Source of the DNA: Sneathiella sp.
GTDB taxonomy: Bacteria; Pseudomonadota; Alphaproteobacteria; Sneathiellales; Sneathiellaceae
Assembly: GCA_002732675.1 (NCBI GenBank)
Contig: NVRR01000131.1
Coordinates: forward strand, 1 to 8,480
Length of the DNA: 8,480 bases
Direction: 5' to 3'
How positions within the stretch are numbered: position 1 is the first letter of the stretch; each line of letters opens with the position of its first letter. The translations under genes and the position numbers were made by a program. The notes under the pieces were generated by a model. The model saw only the letters and a program-made list of their open reading frames with translations. It searched no databases and was not told the origin of the DNA. Shown one piece after another: positions 1 to 5,945 of this stretch.

Positions 1-647
1 TGTCGGCGCTCTTCAGCGAGCCAGAGGAGGGGCGCAATGGGATCTTTCATGACATCACTACCTTTACCCACCCGGCGATCCTTTCCGTCTATCTGCAGGC
101 GCACTTCAAAGCTGGAGAGGCCGGATTTCCAATTGTGAACCTCATCTCCAAACACATATTGTCCGGACGCACATCCATCAGCCTGGACAGCGGTAAAAAG
201 CGGGAGATGGCCCGCCGGGAATCGGCATTCAGCGATCTCGATTCCAACATGGACGGTTTTGATGGCGTCCATGATTTCCGGCATTGTCCAGGAGTTATCC
301 CTGACGGGAAGTTCCTTCGCGAGGGTGACAAAGAACTCACACTCTATCAACGGATCGAGAAGGCCTGCGAGTTCGATAGTTGCCGGTGATTTATGCCTAT
401 GCCGAGTGAAGGTTCGCCCATAAATCGGAGAGTTCAAATTCAGCCTTTTCCGTATAAATTCCGTCGTGCCGGCAATTTTCCAACCTAGTTGCTTCCATCC
501 CAATTTCTGAGCAACCAGTTGGTTGACGATATAGGAGTCTTTAGGTGTAGCGGGAACCAGGTCATCGGGTAAATTCTGGATTTGCCGGTTCTCTCGTCTT
601 GCCGTCGCCAACACATCAGCGAGAGCTTCGGATTTCTGCATATTCAC
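1..647 (-). CDS. Fumarylacetoacetate hydrolase / 2-keto-4-pentenoate hydratase family protein (3' end beyond window)
   Basis: The minus strand is open from about 647 to the left edge, giving about 215 residues of a family usually near 260, so only the C-terminus is missing. Numbering from the ATG at 641, it shows the layout of MhpD-like hydratases: GWKIAGTT (53-60), SPIYGR (71-76), an E-x-E pair in LIECEFF (E100, E102), GIEIAECRF (E135) and ADGCASGQYVFG (154-165). In the family, the E-x-E pair and the later Glu bind a divalent metal. Such enzymes act on 2-oxo acids late in aromatic or sugar-acid breakdown in the cytoplasm; the exact substrate cannot be read here. Start choice: GTG at 647 lies 8 nt after AAGGA, whereas ATG at 641 would be 14 nt away, so 647 is preferred but 641 is possible. 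Codons and frame look intact. It is transcribed away from the SDR remnant. Family assignment is firm; hydratase versus hydrolase or decarboxylase is open. Confidence 0.88.
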   Translation of the reverse strand, partial: MNMQKSEALADVLATARRENRQIQNLPDDLVPATPKDSYIVNQLVAQKLGWKQLGWKIAGTTEFIRKRLNLNSPIYGRTFTRHRHKSPATIELAGLLDPLIECEFFVTLAKELPVRDNSWTMPEIMDAIKTVHVGIEIAECRFPAGHLPLFTAVQADGCASGQYVFGDEVHNWKSGLSSFEVRLQIDGKDRRVGKGSDVMKDPIAPLLWLAEERR

Positions 648-1049
648 TATTGTTATCCTTGTGCAGATTATTTTGTTGAGGCCCCGGAGGTGACGCAAAA
701 GTCCCGACGCGGGAACGCTCGATTTTCACGATACAATTTTTAGTTTTTGTTATTTTGTATCGCGACAATGATGCCACGCGGAAATAGGCTGATCAATAAC
801 AAATTCTTGGATCGGAGTATTTTCGAAAAGCTAAGCCGACAACGGTGAAGTACAGAACAGGGTTTCGCGAATTCGCTTGGTGTCGCCCGATGAACTTTGG
901 CGACACGATGGCCGTTGATGGAAACATCAAGGACAATAGCAAGGCATCGCCTGGCAAAATTTCAATCACTTTGAACAGCCTTATCTGCCGGCCATTGGAA
1001 AGCCCACCAATTGCATTTTTGGCCTTGGGATCAGGAAAGGGTTATCTAG
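648..1049. other. Gene-free intergenic region between divergent catabolic-type genes
   Basis: About 400 bases without a supported gene. The part near 720-800 is AT-rich and holds an inverted repeat, described separately. It should contain the promoters of the left hydratase-like gene (minus) and formerly of the SDR gene (plus). A purine-rich Shine-Dalgarno-like AAAGGG at 1036-1041 lies 8 nt before the old SDR start. Two open stretches, plus 845-1063 and minus 1041-793, have no recognisable family and no good ribosome site, so I do not call them genes. I could not pick out a convincing -35/-10 pair. Confidence 0.5.
729..762. promoter_or_regulatory. Inverted repeat, possible operator
   Basis: CGATACAA (729-736) and its exact reverse complement TTGTATCG (755-762) flank an 18-nt, mostly T spacer. 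The arm centres are 26 bp apart, about two and a half helical turns. The arms are AT-rich and have no following U-run, so this does not look like a terminator. It lies about 80 nt upstream of the hydratase-like gene, where a dimeric repressor or activator could bind. That role is inferred from symmetry and position only. Confidence 0.35.
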
Positions 1050-1216
1050 ATGACGAGGACGGCATGGTGACGGGCGTGGCGCGGGGAATTGGTCTCGCGA
1101 CAACGCGAACCTTTCTCGGTCGGGGCTAGTAGGTCGCCACGAGTTATATCGACGGTACTGTCCGTCGGCGATGGCTTTGAGGCTGTTGGCGTGGCATACA
1201 GGCGCTGCGGGAATGA
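1050..1216 (+). pseudogene. Short-chain dehydrogenase/reductase (SDR) remnant, internally deleted and frameshifted
   Basis: Fragments of a classical SDR remain in order. AAAGGG at 1036-1041 precedes ATG 1050, which reads MTRTA and then hits a stop. One frame over, from 1064, comes VTGVARGIGLAT, the TGxxxGxG dinucleotide-binding motif at the N-terminus of SDRs, followed by RTFLGRG and two stops (1127-1132). In the same frame from 1136 comes ATSYIDGTV. After a frame change comes SVGDGFEAVGV, and after another GIQALRE with stop TGA at 1214-1216. The last three pieces match the usual SDR C-terminus (SYITGxVLxVDGGF...GVGxxALR). About 200 central residues, including the Ser-Tyr-Lys catalytic region, are gone. 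At least three small frame lesions plus one large deletion make this a dead gene rather than a sequencing slip. It was an NAD(P)-dependent oxidoreductase of unknown substrate, divergent from the hydratase-like gene. Confidence 0.72.
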
Positions 1217-1244
1217 TGTCAGGAGGGCAGGTAGTGCGCCAGTG

Positions 1245-1667
1245 TTAGCTGCGCGCAATGAGCCCTTTTTCTTCCAAAAAAGATTTGAAATTGGTGTCGC
1301 CAGCAACAATATCGTCCACAAGAAATTTGAACATTTCGTCACAGCAGCCCGTCAAACCTTCTTTGGTGGTGATCTTCTGGCTCGCCTCTTTCACCGCCAT
1401 TGCTCTACGTAACAGCATTGCGTGATGGTCCCGGTGGCGATCGACGTCCGGGTACCCGATTTTATCAAGGAGGGCCTCTTCATACTGGAAGTGGGCGATG
1501 GACGTGGCGATAAGCTCATCTATCAGGAAAAGATAGAGGTCAAAATCGCCAGAATCAACTGCTGTCTGCATTTTGTTAAGAATGCCGAGCAGCGCTCGAT
1601 GGTCGTCATCGATTTCCGGCATCCCCAATTCGAATGCGTCAACCCATTGTAGCTTACCCATATACAT
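1245..1667 (-). CDS. Bacteriohemerythrin-like protein with one His ligand replaced by Asp
   Basis: A 140-residue single-domain protein of normal bacteriohemerythrin length, without signal peptide or membrane segment. The family folds as a four-helix bundle with a di-iron site that binds O2. Canonical ligands are five His, one Glu and one Asp. Visible here: H23 (in IDDDH), H59 and E63 (HFQYEE), H78 and H82 (HRDHH) and D124. The usual last-helix motif W-L-x-x-H-I-x3-D reads FLVDDIVAGD, so the His is D119 (GAT, one base from the His codon CAT). A further feature is C108-C109 just before the last helix. The iron site may be altered, mononuclear or carboxylate-richer, or may bind something else. 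Start at 1667 (ATG TAT ATG); the second ATG at 1661 is equally possible, and only weak purine-rich sequence (GGATAGAG) precedes them. It follows the rhodanese gene on the same strand after 100 nt and probably has its own promoter. Confidence 0.9.
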   Translation of the reverse strand: MYMGKLQWVDAFELGMPEIDDDHRALLGILNKMQTAVDSGDFDLYLFLIDELIATSIAHFQYEEALLDKIGYPDVDRHRDHHAMLLRRAMAVKEASQKITTKEGLTGCCDEMFKFLVDDIVAGDTNFKSFLEEKGLIARS

Positions 1668-1767
1668 TTCTCTATCCAGCAGTAATTTAAGTCAAGCAAT
1701 TAATACTAATATTTATGGGTGTGTTGGCCTGATAGCGTCACATTCGTTTCTCACACTGACATTTTGA
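1668..1767 (-). other. AT-rich spacer between rhodanese and hemerythrin genes
   Basis: One hundred bases rich in A and T, especially 1698-1722. This is the likely place for a promoter of the hemerythrin gene, because the spacing is far larger than inside the suf operon. I found no well-spaced -35/-10 pair, no clear FNR-type palindrome and no terminator hairpin with a U-run for the rhodanese gene. Confidence 0.3.
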
Positions 1768-2190
1768 CTATTTAATTGACACGGGCAATCCGGCCTCTTT
1801 CCAGCTTTCAATGCCGCCTTTGAGATGATGGATATTTTGAAAGCCGATGTTCAGCATCAGTGGGAGGGTGCGGCCGCTACGGGCACCGGTCCGGCAATGC
1901 AGGAGATATGTGGTTGTAGGGTCAAGATCTTCCAGTAGGTCTTTGAAATTACTGGAATAATAGTCAATATTGACGGCTCTTTCAATATGTCCTTCGTTAA
2001 ACTCGCGCGGTGTCCGGACGTCGAGGATAATGATGTCGGGATCTTGCGTGATAAGCTCGGCGGCTTCAACGGCGCCGACATGATGGACGCCATCGGCTCC
2101 AATTTCGCTGGCAGAGGACGGTGTTAAACGGCCAAGGGCAAGCGCGAACGCCAAAACAACTATCGCTGAGCGTAAGAAATGACTGCTCAT
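1768..2190 (-). CDS. Exported single-domain rhodanese-like sulfurtransferase
   Basis: A 140-residue protein with a Sec-type signal sequence: MSSHFLR, a hydrophobic run AIVVLAFALAL (about 9-19) and a likely cleavage after SAS at 28. The mature part is one rhodanese domain: ILDVRTPREF (55-64), GHIERAVNID (68-77) and the active-site loop HCRTGARS (98-105) with catalytic Cys99, then the C-terminal GGIESWKEAGLPV motif. Rhodaneses move sulfane sulfur through a cysteine persulfide. This one should act in the periplasm, like PspE-type proteins, so it is unlikely to hand sulfur directly to the cytoplasmic SUF machinery. The frame stays open upstream through sufA, but the signal sequence fixes ATG 2190. 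No Shine-Dalgarno sequence is visible, because a terminator-like hairpin occupies that stretch 22 nt past the sufA stop. Expression may rely on read-through and reinitiation, or be low. Confidence 0.87.
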   Translation of the reverse strand: MSSHFLRSAIVVLAFALALGRLTPSSASEIGADGVHHVGAVEAAELITQDPDIIILDVRTPREFNEGHIERAVNIDYYSSNFKDLLEDLDPTTTYLLHCRTGARSGRTLPLMLNIGFQNIHHLKGGIESWKEAGLPVSIK

Positions 2191-2192
2191 GT

Positions 2193-2214
2193 CATAAAAG
2201 GCGCCATGCGCCTT
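2193..2214 (-). terminator. Rho-independent terminator or attenuator after sufA
   Basis: Read on the minus strand, AAGGCGC (2214-2208), loop ATG, and GCGCCTT (2204-2198) form a perfect 7-bp stem, followed at once by TTAT, so the transcript ends CUUUUAU. The stem starts inside the sufA stop codon. On the plus strand no T-run follows the stem, so the signal is directional for the suf operon. The stem is short and the U-run brief, so partial termination is likely. Confidence 0.6.
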
Positions 2215-2551
2215 AGACGTGGAAGGAGGAGCCGCAGCCACAGCGGCCTTTTTCATTGGGATTTTCGAAGGTGAAGCGGGAGGCGAGCCCTTCTTCGAGC
2301 CAGTCCATTTCCGTTCCGGCCACATACTCAATGGCGTCACCATCGATCAGCAAGGTCACGTCGGCCGTCTTGACAACGGCATCATCCGGTTTTTGATCGG
2401 ACGCATAGTCCATGGTGTAGCTGAGACCGTTACAGCCGGTATTGGTGATGCCAATACGCAAGCCCAACGTTTCGCCGTCATTCTGGCTGAGAAGCGCCCG
2501 AACCCTATCCATGGCCCGGTCTGTCATTGTCATAATCTGTGTATCAGTCAT
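2213..2551 (-). CDS. sufA: A-type Fe-S cluster carrier SufA
   Basis: A 112-residue A-type carrier of the IscA/SufA/ErpA family. The three conserved cluster-binding cysteines are present: C40 in TGCNGLSYTMDYA, and C104 and C106 in the C-terminal CGCGSSF motif. These proteins take [4Fe-4S] or [2Fe-2S] clusters from the SufBCD complex and pass them to cytoplasmic apoproteins. Position as last gene of the suf operon supports SufA over ErpA or IscA; sequence alone would not separate them. ATG 2551 has AAGG six bases upstream. A 46-nt gap from sufT, the widest in the right-hand run apart from the sufB-sufC gap, holds a possible extra promoter. The stop codon lies inside the following hairpin. Confidence 0.93.
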   Translation of the reverse strand: MTDTQIMTMTDRAMDRVRALLSQNDGETLGLRIGITNTGCNGLSYTMDYASDQKPDDAVVKTADVTLLIDGDAIEYVAGTEMDWLEEGLASRFTFENPNEKGRCGCGSSFHV

Positions 2552-2575
2552 AATTCACCTTGGGTTAAGACCCGC

Positions 2576-2604
2576 ATTATACTCTATAAATATTGTATTA
2601 AAAC
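2576..2604 (-). promoter_or_regulatory. Possible internal promoter for sufA
   Basis: On the minus strand a perfect TATAAT (2581-2576) lies 25 nt before the sufA start, in the only AT-rich gap near the end of the operon. The -35 side is poor: TTTTAA or GTTTTA at 16-17 bp spacing. A small palindrome GGGT-CTTA-ACCC lies between it and the ribosome site. This may be a weak promoter or chance in AT-rich DNA. Confidence 0.3.
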
Positions 2605-2966
2605 ATTCCTAAATCAAGCTTTGCCGCTTCTGACATATTATCGGGGGTCCAGGGCGGATCCCAGAGGATCTCCACTGTCACGGTTTTAGTGCCCGGAACC
2701 GGTGTAATGGCATCACGGACCCAGATGGGAATTTCGCCCGCCACCGGGCATCCTGGGGCCGTTAAAGTCATGCCGACGAATACATCACCATTATCCGCCA
2801 TATCAATCACATAAATCAGGCCAAGATCGAAGATATTAACCGGTAATTCAGGGTCAAACACGCCGCGTAAGGCCTCAACAATGGGTGCCTCAAGCGGATG
2901 TCCGGTGGTGCCCTCGACAAAAGGGCCGGTGGCCCGCGGGCGTTCTATTTTTTCAGCTACGGTCAT
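2598..2966 (-). CDS. sufT: SUF-associated DUF59/MIP18 protein SufT
   Basis: A 122-residue protein that is almost entirely one DUF59 (MIP18-like) domain after about 25 variable residues. Hallmarks are VFDPELPVNIFDLGLIY (36-52), TLTAPGCPVAGEIP (67-80, with the conserved C73) and the end motif WDPPWTPDNMSEAAKLDLG. Family members assist Fe-S protein maturation, especially under high demand for clusters; the chemistry is not settled. It sits between the SufU scaffold and the SufA carrier, the typical place in alphaproteobacterial suf operons. ATG 2966 is 4 nt past the sufU stop, with GGAG 7 nt upstream overlapping the end of sufU, so the two are probably translationally coupled. Confidence 0.93.
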   Translation of the reverse strand: MTVAEKIERPRATGPFVEGTTGHPLEAPIVEALRGVFDPELPVNIFDLGLIYVIDMADNGDVFVGMTLTAPGCPVAGEIPIWVRDAITPVPGTKTVTVEILWDPPWTPDNMSEAAKLDLGMF

Positions 2967-2970
2967 ACCT

Positions 2971-3426
2971 CTACTCCGTCGAAGTCTCTTCTGCCCCGTC
3001 CATGGCCGAACTCATGGCATGCCGGGCAAGGGTGGCGCATTTGACCCGCATCGGGAATTGCTTGACCCCGGCCAGGACCATAAGTCGCTCCGTGTCCTCT
3101 CCGGCATCAAAATTATCGTCTTCACCTTTGACCAATTTCTGAAAGCCGTCAAAGATGGTTTTGGCTTGCGTCTCGGTCTTTCCCTTAATGATTTCGGTCA
3201 TCATCGATGCCGATGCCAGCGAAATGGCGCAGCCTTTTCCTTCAAACGCCGCATCTTCAATCAGGCCGTTATGGCCCATCTTCAGGTACACATTGACCGT
3301 ATCACCGCAGAGCGGGTTATAGCCATGGGCCTCATGATTGGCATCTTCGGGATGCCGAAAATTCCTTGGGTGCTTGCTGTGATCGAGGATCACTTCCTGA
3401 TATAGCTCGCGTAAATCATCAAACAT
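2971..3426 (-). CDS. sufU: SufU-type sulfur acceptor/scaffold protein
   Basis: A 151-residue IscU-fold protein of the SufU branch. Zinc/cluster ligands are visible: C40 and D42 in YNPLCGD, C66 in GKGCAISLASASMM, and C130 in FPMRVKCATLARH. The segment 98-114, rich in Glu and Asp, corresponds to the insertion that separates SufU from IscU, and the IscU LPPVK motif is absent. In Bacillus subtilis, SufU is a zinc protein that receives persulfide sulfur from SufS. Its presence with no sufE gene nearby suggests the same task here. The start codon overlaps the sufS stop by one base (TGATG), which implies coupled translation and near-equal amounts of the two partners. It could serve as a scaffold instead; sequence does not exclude that. 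Confidence 0.93.
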   Translation of the reverse strand: MFDDLRELYQEVILDHSKHPRNFRHPEDANHEAHGYNPLCGDTVNVYLKMGHNGLIEDAAFEGKGCAISLASASMMTEIIKGKTETQAKTIFDGFQKLVKGEDDNFDAGEDTERLMVLAGVKQFPMRVKCATLARHAMSSAMDGAEETSTE

Positions 3427-4658
3427 CAGCCGAAAATCTCCTGTACGTCACGGATTGAGGCGACAAGCGCATCCACATCGGCGCGATTGTTATAAAGCGC
3501 GAAAGACGCCCGCGCCGTCGCCGCCACATCAAAATGATCCATCAGTGGCTGGGCGCAATGATGGCCGACCCGGATGGCGACACCGGCCCGATCGACGATC
3601 GTTCCGATATCATGCGGATGCACGTCATCTAAGGTGAAAGAGATGATCGCCGCCTTATGCTTTGCCTGACCAATGATCCGTAAGCTATTAATCTGACTAA
3701 GTTGTTCCGTGGCATAGGCGAGCAGCATCTGCTCATGTGCCGCGATTTTATCGAAGCCGATAGCATTGACGTAATCGATAGCTGTGCCAAGGCCAATGGC
3801 CTGAACGATGGGCGGCGTACCGGCCTCAAACTTGCTATGGCCCTTGGCAAAGGTGGTTTTCTCGAACGTCACGCGGTTGATCATATCGCCGCCACCCAAA
3901 AACGGCGGCATCTTGTCCAGCAGCGCGGCTTTTCCGTAAAGCACGCCAATACCGGTGGGACCAAAGACCTTATGGCCGGTGAAGACGTAGAAATCGGCTC
4001 CTAATGCTTGCATATCGATCTTCATATGCGGTACGGCCTGGCTGCCATCAATCAGCACCACGGCGCCCGCGTCATGGGCGGCATCAATGACCTCCCGTAC
4101 CGGAACGATCGTACCGATGGCATTAGAAATATGGGTAACCGCAACAATTTTCGTTCTGGGCCCGAGCATTTCAAGATAGGCATCCAGCATAAATTCCCCA
4201 TGCTCATCAATGGGCACAGCCTTGACCACGGCGCCGGTTTTCTCGGCGATGAGCTGCCAGGGAACGATATTGGAATGATGCTCCAACGTGGAGAGGATAA
4301 TTTCATCCCCCTCTTTCAAATTGGCAGCCCCATAGGAATAGGCGACCAGATTGATAGATTCCGTGGCGTTCTTGGTGAAAATCACCTCATCAATGCTGGC
4401 GGCATTCATATGGGCGCGAATGGTTTCTCGTGATGCTTCATACAGCTCGGTCGACGTCTGGCTGAGGTAATGCACCCCGCGATGAACATTGGCATAAGTC
4501 TCGGCATAGGCCTTTTGCACGGCGTCCAGCACGACGGTTGGCTTTTGCGCCGACGCGCCGCTATCGAGGTATATCAGCGGCCGACCGTGCACCTCACGGG
4601 CAAATATCGGGAAATCAGCCCGGACTTTTTCAATATCGAATGTTTTCATATCATTCAT
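3426..4658 (-). CDS. sufS: Cysteine desulfurase SufS (group II)
   Basis: A 410-residue PLP enzyme of full SufS length. It removes sulfur from L-cysteine, giving alanine and an enzyme persulfide for Fe-S assembly. Seen in the sequence: LDSGASAQKP near the N-terminus, THISNAIGT (175-183), DGSQAVPH (204-211), the PLP lysine K230 in FTGHKVFGPTG, and the catalytic Cys C368 in RVGHHCAQPLM. The C-terminal stretch DVHPHD (345-350) and ATARASFALYN resembles Bacillus SufS more than E. coli SufS. H349 lines up with the Bacillus histidine (H342) that takes the zinc ligand role when SufU docks. ATG 4658 lies 5 nt after the sufD stop, with a weak ribosome site. An ATG four codons in (4649) is an alternative. 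Confidence 0.96.
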   Translation of the reverse strand: MNDMKTFDIEKVRADFPIFAREVHGRPLIYLDSGASAQKPTVVLDAVQKAYAETYANVHRGVHYLSQTSTELYEASRETIRAHMNAASIDEVIFTKNATESINLVAYSYGAANLKEGDEIILSTLEHHSNIVPWQLIAEKTGAVVKAVPIDEHGEFMLDAYLEMLGPRTKIVAVTHISNAIGTIVPVREVIDAAHDAGAVVLIDGSQAVPHMKIDMQALGADFYVFTGHKVFGPTGIGVLYGKAALLDKMPPFLGGGDMINRVTFEKTTFAKGHSKFEAGTPPIVQAIGLGTAIDYVNAIGFDKIAAHEQMLLAYATEQLSQINSLRIIGQAKHKAAIISFTLDDVHPHDIGTIVDRAGVAIRVGHHCAQPLMDHFDVAATARASFALYNNRADVDALVASIRDVQEIFG

Positions 4659-4663
4659 GACCG

Positions 4664-5944
4664 TTATGCTTTCTGTAACCAGGCTGTGGCGATCCCGGAA
4701 AAATAGACCTTCACGGCCTCATCTGAAATTTCATCCATAGCGTCGGCCAAAAATGCTTCAATCAGCATCTTGCGGGCGGTCACCGCGTCAATACCGCGTG
4801 ATTGTAGATAGAAAAGCGCGTCTTCATCAAGCTCGCCGGACGTCGCGCCGTGACTGCATTTCACATCGTCGGCGTAGATCTGCAACTCCGGTTTGCAGGC
4901 CATGGTCGCCCGGTCAGAGAGCAATAAAGCCTTGCTGAGCTGATCACCTGAGACTTGTTGTGCATTCTCAGCAATATGGATTTTTCCTTGAAAAACGCCG
5001 CGGGAATCGTCGTCCAGCACGCCCTTATAGACTTGCCGACTGTCATTTTCGGGTACCAGATGGTTGGTGACCGTTGTCGTATCAGAATGTTGCTGACCGC
5101 GCATCAGGTAGGCGCCATTGAGGATACTTGTGGCCCCGGCACCGACAATGGTCGTTGTTAGTTCGTTCCGTGACAATTTTGCGCCAACGGCCAAGCTGAA
5201 ATTCTCATATGTGGCGTTGTCTTTCAGCAGGCAGTCGGTGTTGGCCAGATGATAGGCCACTAGATTTTCGTCCTGCAGTTTGTAATGCCGAAAATTTGCG
5301 CCGTCTTCCAACGTAATATCCGTCATGGGGTTGGCGAAATAGCTATGGCCATCCTCGGCCGTATGCTCCTCCAGCAAGGTGAGGGAAGACCCGTCACCAA
5401 GGCGGATGATATTGCGCATATGACGGGCGTTCTGGACACTACCGCTTGCACTGACGAACCGCACACGTAATGGCTGGTCCAACGTGATGTTGGCCGCTAC
5501 GTCCAACACATAACCATCTTCCATAAAGGCCGTGTTAAGGGCGACAACGGCGCGATGATCGGCGCTGTTGTTGATCAGGCTATCATTCCCGGCGTCCAGT
5601 TCGGCGGCGAGGGAGGTGAGGCGGATACCGTCCGGTAGGCCATCAAGACTGCTTTTCCCGGCATCAAACCGGCCATTGACGAAGGTCATCACATGCGGGG
5701 TTTCGATGCTTGCACTCGCGCTTGGGACTTCCGCGATATCATCGCCGATCCCTTTGGTGAGGGAGGCGAGATTGGTAAAACGCCATTCTTCAACGCGTTT
5801 GTTTGGGAAATCCTGCCGGGCGAAAATATCCCGCGCCGTTTGGCGCGCCGTTGTTACCAGAGAACTCTGATGACCCGGCAAGGAGCCAATCGCCGTATCA
5901 AAGCGGCTCAAATAATCCTGGGCGAGGGGGGTGAGTGTATTCAT
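4664..5944 (-). CDS. sufD: Fe-S assembly scaffold subunit SufD
   Basis: A 426-residue SufD, close to the usual length of about 420. The protein is a helical N-terminal part followed by a right-handed beta-helix core, and it pairs with SufB to form the scaffold driven by SufC. The conserved C-terminal block CKPELQIYADDVKCSHGAT, with the histidine that in E. coli SufD helps cluster formation, is present, as is LFYLQSRGI just after it. It has Leu where SufB has the Cys of FYCQQRG, and lacks the SufB CGAHT cysteine, which separates the paralogues. Start: ATG 5944 follows the sufC stop after one base. A GTG at 5956 would add four residues and overlap sufC by 11 bases, and cannot be excluded. Confidence 0.95.
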   Translation of the reverse strand: MNTLTPLAQDYLSRFDTAIGSLPGHQSSLVTTARQTARDIFARQDFPNKRVEEWRFTNLASLTKGIGDDIAEVPSASASIETPHVMTFVNGRFDAGKSSLDGLPDGIRLTSLAAELDAGNDSLINNSADHRAVVALNTAFMEDGYVLDVAANITLDQPLRVRFVSASGSVQNARHMRNIIRLGDGSSLTLLEEHTAEDGHSYFANPMTDITLEDGANFRHYKLQDENLVAYHLANTDCLLKDNATYENFSLAVGAKLSRNELTTTIVGAGATSILNGAYLMRGQQHSDTTTVTNHLVPENDSRQVYKGVLDDDSRGVFQGKIHIAENAQQVSGDQLSKALLLSDRATMACKPELQIYADDVKCSHGATSGELDEDALFYLQSRGIDAVTARKMLIEAFLADAMDEISDEAVKVYFSGIATAWLQKA

Positions 5945-5945
5945 C

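Noticed and set aside
89..389. Short open frames on both strands (plus 135-389 and minus 89-340)
   Set aside because: Both are alternative frames of the partial hydratase-family gene, whose own frame is open through the whole stretch and matches a known family.
702..714. Small palindrome TCCCG-ACG-CGGGA
   Set aside because: Only 5-bp arms and no U-run on either strand, so too weak to call a terminator or operator.
793..1129. Plus-strand frame from 845 and an 83-codon minus-strand stretch 1041-793 as possible genes
   Set aside because: Neither shows a family resemblance before the SDR motif, and neither has a convincing start with a ribosome site. The minus stretch is bounded by a stop directly upstream. 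They may be chance openings in decaying DNA.
1089..1412. A 107-codon plus-strand frame
   Set aside because: Its first third overlaps the SDR remnant out of frame for most of its length, and the rest is antisense to the hemerythrin gene.
2191..2343. N-terminal extension of the rhodanese frame to 2343
   Set aside because: The extra residues only overlay sufA in another frame and would bury the clear signal sequence that starts at 2190.
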